Assembly (NCBI GenBank): GCA_029264075.1
Contig: JARICQ010000073.1
Location: 1-5,839 of the forward strand
Length of the DNA: 5,839 nucleotides
Direction: 5' to 3'
Source: Tissierellaceae bacterium
GTDB lineage: Bacteria > Bacillota > Clostridia > Tissierellales > Tissierellaceae
Below the pieces are notes generated by a model. It was given only the letters and a program-made list of their open reading frames with translations. It was not told the DNA's origin and made no database searches. Positions 1 through 4,567 of the stretch are shown here, piece after piece (within the stretch, counting starts at the first letter, position 1; the number at the start of each line of letters is the position of its first letter). The position numbers and the translations under genes are program-made.

Positions 1-143
1 GAGAGGTCAAACATAAATTTCCTCCCTTTGATGTAGAAAAACACTTCGATAAACTTTGCGATTTAGAGCAAGAATTAAAAGAAAAAAGATACATTAAAAG
101 TTTGGAGCATAGGTTTATAATTTTAGGGAAAAATATAAAATGA
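1..143 (+). CDS. C-terminal fragment of an unrecognised protein (5' end outside window)
   Basis: An open frame enters from the left edge (first whole codon at base 3) and runs 46 codons to a TGA at 141-143; the other two plus frames stop almost at once. The visible tail starts EVKHKFPPFDVEKHF and ends IILGKNIK. It is hydrophilic and lysine/glutamate-rich, with a likely amphipathic helix around LEQELKEKRYIKS, and has no membrane segment or catalytic motif. Codon use is AT-rich like the rest of the window. I do not recognise the family and assign no function. The gene converges on the AlbA_2-domain gene, with 75 bp between the two stop codons. That this is coding rests on an open frame of only 141 bp with natural-looking composition, so a chance frame or the end of a decayed gene remains possible. 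Confidence 0.5.
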   Translation, partial: EVKHKFPPFDVEKHFDKLCDLEQELKEKRYIKSLEHRFIILGKNIK

Positions 144-160
144 TTCTAGGATATTAATTA

Positions 161-243
161 AGGGACAAATATTATACTTAGATAGGTTGAATTCATCGAA
201 ATTATCGAGTAGTTGAATTTATTTTAAAGTATAAGTTGTCCCT
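161..243. repeat. Long imperfect inverted repeat at the 3' end of the AlbA_2 gene
   Basis: The left arm is AGGGACAA (161-168) plus TTATACTT (172-179). The right arm is AAGTATAA (227-234) plus TTGTCCCT (236-243). All 16 arm bases pair, interrupted only by an ATA / G internal loop, and the arms enclose about 47 bp. The right arm lies inside the last codons of the AlbA_2 gene and the left arm lies in the gap between the two convergent genes. The enclosed DNA also holds GTTGAATT twice (187-194 and 212-219 approximately) and two ATCGA cores (195-199, 204-208). It could act as a two-way transcription barrier for the convergent genes, but neither side has a run of T as in a standard intrinsic terminator. 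It could also be a small inverted duplication of the gene end. Confidence 0.5.
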
Positions 244-1493
244 GGCCCCTCACCTATCTTTTTAACTATATTTTTATCTACAAGCTTATTAATAATTCTG
301 AGTGTTTTTGACTTGCTAAATCCCGACTTTTCGTCTAACTCTCCTCTAGATAATTCTACTTTATCCAATAAAATATTGTAAATTACAACTTCATCTTCTG
401 ATAAATTCGATTCATCTATTTCTATAACTGGCAAAACTATTCTTATATTATTTTCAGTAATTTCAAATTTTGGTTTAGAAACACTTTGCCTATATTCATC
501 TATTATTCTCATTACACCAGTTCCAAATTGTTCTATAAAATTCAATCTATAGAAGACTCCTGCTATAATAGGATTTCTTAATATAGATAAATTCCCACTT
601 AAATATTCTTCTTTTGATATCCCAGCTGGTAATCCTCCTGGTGAGCTTATTTCTATTCTATCTGTATACATAGCAATTTGTATATGAGTTTTAATATCCC
701 ATACTCTATGAACTATTGCATTAGCTAGTGATTCTCTAAATCCTTCTCTAGGAATTAATTCTTTCTTTATGCGATTATACCCTTCAATTTCTTCATACTG
801 ATAATATCTTTCAAATATTTCTATAGTCTTTTCATACTGATAGATTAATGAGCTATTACTTAATGTTTTTCTATATAAAATTTGGTTGATATCTTTTCCG
901 AATCTAACTATGTCAATACCTGAAAAGTCGATATTATTTTCATCCGCTAACAACTCGCCAGCAATATTATAATATCCATCTTTATCATATAAATTTAAAG
1001 TTTTCAATATATCTAAACTTAGACTATTTATTCCCACTATATTTTTAAGCTTTAACTCTAATGTCTCAAAGCTTAAGTTTTGATTTGATGATTTCTTTTC
1101 TTCATAATCTTTATTTATCCCTTCCATTACCAATCTATTTAACTCTAACCTATCTACTTCTAAGGTTGAAGTATTTGATCTTCTATAGGCTTTACCCTTA
1201 TAGTAATACGGTGTATTTTTTCCTTTAAATATATTCAAAATTATAATTTGTCTTCCATCTAAATCTTTGGTTTCCAATTTATAATTAGGTACTGGATCTA
1301 AGGTGTCATTTATCATGCTCTCAATCTTTAAAGTTTCTTTATCTGTAGTATCTAATCCTATTAAATCTCCGTCATCATTAATTCCAAATATTATCTTACC
1401 ATCATTATAATTAGAAAATGCACTTACTGTTTTTAAAAATGTTTTTGCTATCTTCTCTTTAAACTCCAAATCATATTTTTCTCGTTTAAACAT
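219..1493 (-). CDS. AlbA_2 (Schlafen-like) / GHKL-ATPase-like / winged-helix protein, COG2865 type
   Basis: This 424-residue soluble protein has the layout of the bacterial group often labelled 'ATP-binding protein' or, misleadingly, 'RecG-like transcriptional regulator'. Residues about 8-118 form an AlbA_2 domain: EFKEKIAKTFLKTVSAFSN, then GKIIFGINDDGDLIGL, then YYYKGKAYRRSNTST. Residues about 250-335 match the degenerate C-terminal ATPase module (HATPase_c_4): REGFRESLANAIVHR with the N-box asparagine, SPGGLPAGI (284-292) as the G1-like loop, and EQFGTGVMRI (321-330) as the G2-like loop. Residues about 362-424 look like a winged helix (SRGELDEKSGFSKSKTLRII). Family members are mostly uncharacterised and are thought to be regulators or defence-associated proteins. 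The length is normal and nothing is broken. The ATG is chosen because GAGAGGTG lies 5 bases upstream and a sigma-A promoter precedes it. The gene appears monocistronic. CGAT repeats beside its promoter suggest autoregulation, which is inference. The exact biological role is unknown. Confidence 0.85.
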   Translation of the reverse strand: MFKREKYDLEFKEKIAKTFLKTVSAFSNYNDGKIIFGINDDGDLIGLDTTDKETLKIESMINDTLDPVPNYKLETKDLDGRQIIILNIFKGKNTPYYYKGKAYRRSNTSTLEVDRLELNRLVMEGINKDYEEKKSSNQNLSFETLELKLKNIVGINSLSLDILKTLNLYDKDGYYNIAGELLADENNIDFSGIDIVRFGKDINQILYRKTLSNSSLIYQYEKTIEIFERYYQYEEIEGYNRIKKELIPREGFRESLANAIVHRVWDIKTHIQIAMYTDRIEISSPGGLPAGISKEEYLSGNLSILRNPIIAGVFYRLNFIEQFGTGVMRIIDEYRQSVSKPKFEITENNIRIVLPVIEIDESNLSEDEVVIYNILLDKVELSRGELDEKSGFSKSKTLRIINKLVDKNIVKKIGEGPGTTYTLK

Positions 1494-1521
1494 ACTTTCA
1501 CCTCTCTATATCTTTATTTAT

Positions 1522-1550
1522 ATTTTATCATCACTTTCATTTTTTTGCAA
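1522..1550 (-). promoter_or_regulatory. Sigma-A promoter of the AlbA_2 gene
   Basis: Read on the minus strand, a -35 box TTGCAA (1545-1550) is followed by a 17-bp spacer and a -10 box TAAAAT (1522-1527). Each box has one mismatch to consensus and the spacing is ideal. Transcription would start near 1515, leaving a leader of about 20 nt that carries the GAGAGGTG ribosome binding site just before the ATG at 1493. No competing promoter was seen in the gap. Confidence 0.75.
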
Positions 1551-1661
1551 CGATAACCATATCGATTCATTTATCGATTCAAATAAGTGCGTTTATCACC
1601 TTATCGCTTCACAACGATTGGATCGATAGACTTGTCTTAAAATATATTTTGTAATATCGAT
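1551..1661. promoter_or_regulatory. Cluster of CGAT-core repeats upstream of the AlbA_2 promoter (probable operator)
   Basis: CGAT occurs at 1551, 1563, 1575, 1615, 1624 and 1658, with related TTATC / TTATCG units at 1593-1597 and 1601-1606. The first three are exactly 12 bp apart. The 9-mer TATCGATTC is repeated exactly at 1560-1568 and 1572-1580, which reads GAATCGATA on the transcribed orientation. The first unit touches the -35 box, so a protein bound to the array would sit immediately upstream of RNA polymerase and could activate, or repress if it spread. The density of this four-base core in DNA this AT-rich argues against chance. The natural candidate ligand is the winged-helix domain of the adjacent protein, but nothing in the sequence proves that. 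Confidence 0.6.
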
Positions 1662-1838
1662 TAGCATTTTTATAAAAAAATTTCAAAAGAGAAGTTAGTT
1701 AATGAATTAAAGGGATAGAAAATTTTATATAAGAGGCATCCAAGGTTCATATGAATACCAAAGAAATGGTAGAAGTCAGTAAAACAAATATTATTAAGAC
1801 CAAAAACAGAAAAGAAGTGATTATATGACTGATACTTT
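1662..1838. other. Intergenic stretch with no supported gene
   Basis: This is the remainder of the 382-bp gap between the AlbA_2 gene and the yjiH-like gene. It is AT-rich and holds only a 25-codon plus-strand frame (ATG at 1751, TGA at 1826-1828) with a weak AAGG upstream. It also contains the first copy of an 11-bp direct repeat TTTTATATAAG (1723-1733), whose second copy (1837-1847) runs into the terminator stem. No tRNA, riboswitch or insertion-sequence end was recognised. It may be decayed sequence left by an old rearrangement. Confidence 0.4.
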
Positions 1839-1839
1839 T

Positions 1840-1874
1840 TATATAAGGCAGCTGAGATCTCTCAGCCGCCCTTT
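1840..1874 (-). terminator. Hairpin terminator of the hydrolase-yjiH operon
   Basis: Arms at 1847-1856 and 1861-1870 pair around a four-base loop. In the minus-strand RNA the stem is GGCGGCUGAG with CUCAGCUGCC, ten pairs including one G-U. In the plus-strand RNA the same position is an A-C mismatch. The wobble therefore fits selection for the minus-strand transcript. The stem begins about 5 nt after the yjiH stop codon. The tail on the minus strand is UUAUAU rather than a clean U run, while the plus-strand side has CTTTTT, so some two-way activity is possible. Confidence 0.75.
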
Positions 1875-1875
1875 T

Positions 1876-3360
1876 TCAAAACATTATATGCATAAATGCA
1901 GATCCAATTATTATTGCGAAAATTGTTCTTTGGAAGAATACTACTACTAGCTCCCATAGCTTTAATGGAAGTTTAGCAGACATCATAACAACGACTGTTT
2001 CAGCAAAGAAAATTATCTGAACAATTGATACTGCTACTACCAAGAATCTAGCTCCTTCAGATATCAATGCTAGATTACTCTGAATCATCAGTACAGGTAA
2101 AAACATCTCTGCTATACCTATTGGAAAACTCGGTGCAATCAACTCTGCATTAGGTACTCTTAACAAATTGAGCAGTGGAACAAAGGCCCTACCAGCAATA
2201 TCAAAGACAGGAGTTGTCTCTGCAATGATCAGTGCTGATACTCCTATAGCACACAAGAGGGACAGTACCTTTGGAATAACTTCAAAGCCCTCTTTTACGC
2301 TTATAAACATTTCACCTGCTAGAGGCTTAGCAGTCAGAGCCTTCTTTGACGCTCTTTCTATACCGCTTTTTACAACTCCAGTTTCATTTTTTCCTAGATC
2401 TATGTCCTCTTTTGTCTGGACTCTTCCATCAACATATACATCTTTTTTTCTAGTAAATGGAGGTATCCTTGCAATTATAGCACTTACCATAAGAGTCATG
2501 ACCAAAGATACAAAATATACAGGAATGAATTTTTCAGAAAGACCAGCTGTGTCAATAACCATATAGGCAAAGCCAACACTTACAGCACTAAAGCCCGTAA
2601 CGACTAAAACTGCCTCTCTTTCAGTATAGACTCCCTGCCTATAGAGTCTGTTGGTAATCAAAACTCCCATAGAAGATGAACTTACAAAGGAAGCTAGGGC
2701 ATTTACTGCTGCTCTTCCTGGTACCTTCCAAATAGGTCTCATCAAAGGTTCCATCATTGAACCTATAAAATCTATAAGCCCATAGTTAAGTAGAAATGGC
2801 ATAGTCAATGCTCCTACAACTATAATCCAAAATACTGCAACTGCTATAGCAGGTACAACAGTACCACCTGTAGCTGATCCTACTATGATCTCTGGCATAC
2901 TAATAGAAGTAGTGAAATCTAATGAATAGGCAAGAGCATAGAAGCCCCCTAATAAATACATAAAAGGATGAAAAACTGAATCCCCATCAAAGTAATCATG
3001 AATCTTTCCACTCTTAGCCACATATCTACCATAAAAGCTAACTATGCCAGTCGCTAAGATAATGAGGGTCACTCCCCATAGGCCAACTATACCAGTCCAC
3101 TCCATCAGACCACTATAGATAATACCAAAAACCATATCAGTCTCTCCGTTGATAGTGACCGGTATAAAAAATATAAGTATAGCGATAAAGGAAAAAAAGA
3201 GGGATTTTAACAATCCCTTTGTATGATCAGCCTTTGATAGTGAAAATGAATCAAGAACTTTTAAGTCATTTAAATCCAAATTTTGTTCTTTAATCTCTGA
3301 AGAATTTAAGATACCCTTAAACTCTTCACTTTCATTTTTACCCCTAACATCGCTAACCAT
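1876..3360 (-). CDS. YjiH-family gate-domain membrane protein, candidate transporter of the guanidino pathway
   Basis: This 494-residue polytopic inner-membrane protein has a hydrophilic N-terminal tail of about 48 residues and then roughly 10-11 hydrophobic segments: about 50-70, 90-112, 128-147, 168-195, 215-235, 250-270, 278-300, 362-382, 405-430, 437-460 and 472-492. A charged cytoplasmic loop lies at about 302-350. The stretches PGRAAVNALASFVSSSSMG (214-232) and PSFPIGIAEMF (410-420) are typical of the nucleoside-recognition 'Gate' fold of YjiH proteins. The family is membrane-bound and presumed to transport something, but substrates are not established as far as I know. The gene is translationally coupled to the hydrolase: the junction is TAATG, a 1-base overlap, with AAGGTG about 8 nt upstream inside the hydrolase end. 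This tight pairing suggests it carries the guanidino substrate or a product such as a polyamine, amino acid or urea. That role is inferred from context only. The family call is good; the substrate is unknown. Confidence 0.85.
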   Translation of the reverse strand: MVSDVRGKNESEEFKGILNSSEIKEQNLDLNDLKVLDSFSLSKADHTKGLLKSLFFSFIAILIFFIPVTINGETDMVFGIIYSGLMEWTGIVGLWGVTLIILATGIVSFYGRYVAKSGKIHDYFDGDSVFHPFMYLLGGFYALAYSLDFTTSISMPEIIVGSATGGTVVPAIAVAVFWIIVVGALTMPFLLNYGLIDFIGSMMEPLMRPIWKVPGRAAVNALASFVSSSSMGVLITNRLYRQGVYTEREAVLVVTGFSAVSVGFAYMVIDTAGLSEKFIPVYFVSLVMTLMVSAIIARIPPFTRKKDVYVDGRVQTKEDIDLGKNETGVVKSGIERASKKALTAKPLAGEMFISVKEGFEVIPKVLSLLCAIGVSALIIAETTPVFDIAGRAFVPLLNLLRVPNAELIAPSFPIGIAEMFLPVLMIQSNLALISEGARFLVVAVSIVQIIFFAETVVVMMSAKLPLKLWELVVVFFQRTIFAIIIGSAFMHIMF

Positions 3361-4337
3361 TATTTTTCACCTTTTCCATCTGCTTCATTCTTTTTTTGTA
3401 GGGCTAATATTGATAAAAACTCAAAAACTACATTAGCTGCAAGTAGAGATGTAATCTCAGCAACATCATAGTTTGGAGCAACCTCTACCATGTCCATTCC
3501 GACAAAATTGATATCTTTTAGGCCACGAACAAAAGTTAATCCTTCTAAAGATGTATAACCTCCTACTTCTGGCGTTCCTGTTGCAGGTGCATATGCTGGG
3601 TCGAAAAAGTCAATATCTATTGTTAAAAATGCCTTATTATCTCCTACACGCTCTTTGATTTCTTCTATTACCTTTGGAATTCCCATCTCTCTTACTTCAT
3701 GAGTTGGTATAGTTCTAAGTCCTAGTTCCTTGGCTAGCTTGAACTCTCCAGCATCATATAGGGAACCTCTCATACCAATTTGTATGGATGTATGTGGATC
3801 AATCAATCCTTCTTCTATCGCTCTTCTAAAAGGTGTACCGTGGTTATATTTTTCTCCAAATACTTCATCATTGATATCTGCGTGAGAATCAAAATGAATA
3901 AGTGAAACAGGTCCGTGCTTTTTAGCAACTGCTCTCAATTCTCCAAGTGTAATAGAATGGTCTCCACCTAAAGCTATAGGAATTGCTCCTTCATTAACAA
4001 TGCTTGCAGTAAACTCCTCTATAGCATCATAGGTTGGTAGAATATATCCCGGAACAACATTTACATCTCCCATGTCTGCTCCCTTTAAGTAGTCCAGAAT
4101 ATTTACCTCGTGAATTGGGTGGTTAGTCTTCATCATTACTGAAATATTTCTGATACCTTGAGGACCAAAACGAGCACCTGTACGATAGGATGAAGCAGTA
4201 TCAAATGGTACTCCATAAATAGCAAAATCTAATCCTTCTGCACTCTTTGTTCTTTCCATCCTCATAAAATTACCTGTATTTACAAATCTTGGTGAAGCAA
4301 AAGCCGTATCTGGTTGCTTAACATTTTTTTCTGACAT
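3360..4337 (-). CDS. Ureohydrolase of the agmatinase / guanidinobutyrase type
   Basis: A 325-residue cytoplasmic binuclear-metal hydrolase of the arginase superfamily. It would cleave a guanidino compound to urea plus the amine. The full set of ligands is visible: H127 (GGDHS), D150-H152-D154 (HFDSHAD), D241 and D243 (TIDIDFFDP), with H166 (YNHGTPF), the PATGTPEVGG loop (251-260) and E285 (DMVEVAP). Length is normal for agmatinases. The segment NDEVFGEKYNHGTPFRRAIEEG (in parts, 156-177) resembles, as I recall it, the guanidinobutyrase branch such as Pseudomonas GbuA more than E. coli SpeB. The substrate may therefore be 4-guanidinobutyrate or another guanidino compound rather than agmatine, and annotation pipelines would call it speB. 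AGGAGG lies 7 nt before the ATG, fixing the start. It is the first gene of a two-gene operon behind a sigma-54 promoter and is followed by the yjiH-like gene with a 1-base overlap. Family certain; substrate open. Confidence 0.92.
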   Translation of the reverse strand: MSEKNVKQPDTAFASPRFVNTGNFMRMERTKSAEGLDFAIYGVPFDTASSYRTGARFGPQGIRNISVMMKTNHPIHEVNILDYLKGADMGDVNVVPGYILPTYDAIEEFTASIVNEGAIPIALGGDHSITLGELRAVAKKHGPVSLIHFDSHADINDEVFGEKYNHGTPFRRAIEEGLIDPHTSIQIGMRGSLYDAGEFKLAKELGLRTIPTHEVREMGIPKVIEEIKERVGDNKAFLTIDIDFFDPAYAPATGTPEVGGYTSLEGLTFVRGLKDINFVGMDMVEVAPNYDVAEITSLLAANVVFEFLSILALQKKNEADGKGEK

Positions 4338-4343
4338 AGTAAT

Positions 4344-4350
4344 CCCTCCT
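4344..4350 (-). promoter_or_regulatory. Strong ribosome binding site of the ureohydrolase gene
   Basis: The minus strand reads AGGAGGG, with the AGGAGG core ending 7 nt before the ATG at 4337-4335. It is a full match to the anti-Shine-Dalgarno sequence and decides the start codon. Confidence 0.85.
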
Positions 4351-4383
4351 AGTTATTTTAATATCTATCTAACACCTAATAGT

Positions 4384-4399
4384 AGCAATTATCGTGCCA
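4384..4399 (-). promoter_or_regulatory. Sigma-54 (-24/-12) promoter of the hydrolase-yjiH operon
   Basis: The minus strand reads C-TGGCACGATAATTGCT. This matches every defined position of the YTGGCACGrNNNTTGCW consensus, with the -24 GG at 4397-4398 and the -12 GC at 4385-4386, 12 bp apart. Transcription should begin near 4373, giving a leader of about 36 nt that ends in the AGGAGG site. Directly upstream are the palindromic activator sites and then the gene for a sigma-54-dependent activator, so all parts of the circuit are adjacent. Confidence 0.93.
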
Positions 4400-4448
4400 G
4401 GAGTTTGAATCTCTCAAATGGCTTTAAACAGGCATTGTAGATTTTAAG

Positions 4449-4466
4449 AGGGGATTTTTTTCCACT
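4449..4466. promoter_or_regulatory. Upstream activator site 1 (proximal, imperfect palindrome)
   Basis: The plus strand reads AGGGGATTTTTTTCCACT, an AGTGGA-N6-TCCACT palindrome with one mismatch (G for T) in the left arm. It shares 15 identical bases with site 2. Its centre is about 60 bp upstream of the -24 element and about 85 bp upstream of the expected transcription start, a usual place for an enhancer bound by a sigma-54 activator. Confidence 0.7.
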
Positions 4467-4533
4467 ATCTGGGATTATTGTTGGTTTTAGATATATTATT
4501 TCTTGAGAAATGGGTATTTACAGGGCCTAGACT

Positions 4534-4551
4534 AGTGGATTTTTTTCCACT
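4534..4551. promoter_or_regulatory. Upstream activator site 2 (distal, perfect palindrome)
   Basis: The plus strand reads AGTGGATTTTTTTCCACT, with perfect 6-bp inverted arms around six T. It lies 85 bp (close to eight helical turns) from site 1, so both sites face the same side of the helix. It starts 16 bp past the stop codon of the activator gene. In RNA it would form only a 6-pair stem with no U tail, so a regulator-binding site is more likely than a terminator. Confidence 0.7.
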
Positions 4552-4567
4552 GCCAAAGATATATAGA

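Noticed and set aside
1751..1828. 25-codon plus-strand frame starting MNTKEMVEV
   Set aside because: It is very short, has only a weak AAGG upstream, no promoter was seen and no family resemblance. A decayed gene end is possible but unsupported.
1723..1847. 11-bp direct repeat TTTTATATAAG (1723-1733 and 1837-1847) as target-site duplication of a mobile element
   Set aside because: The DNA between has no inverted ends or transposase, and such AT-only repeats arise by chance at this base composition.
2168..2566. Plus-strand open frame of 132 codons
   Set aside because: It lies wholly antisense inside the yjiH-like gene, has no ribosome binding site and mirrors the coding frame of a real membrane protein.
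4404..4418. TTTGA-N5-TCAAA inverted repeat just upstream of the -24 element
   Set aside because: The arms are only 5 bp and the site is single, so chance cannot be excluded.
4498..4511. Small palindrome ATTTCT-TG-AGAAAT between the two activator sites
   Set aside because: It occurs once, is AT-rich and does not share the arms of the paired sites; it could be a third regulator site but there is no support.
4338..4567. Guanidine-type riboswitch in the hydrolase leader
   Set aside because: The expected leader is only about 36 nt and lacks recognisable ykkC-type conserved elements or paired ACGR-loop hairpins; the sigma-54 parts account for the gap.
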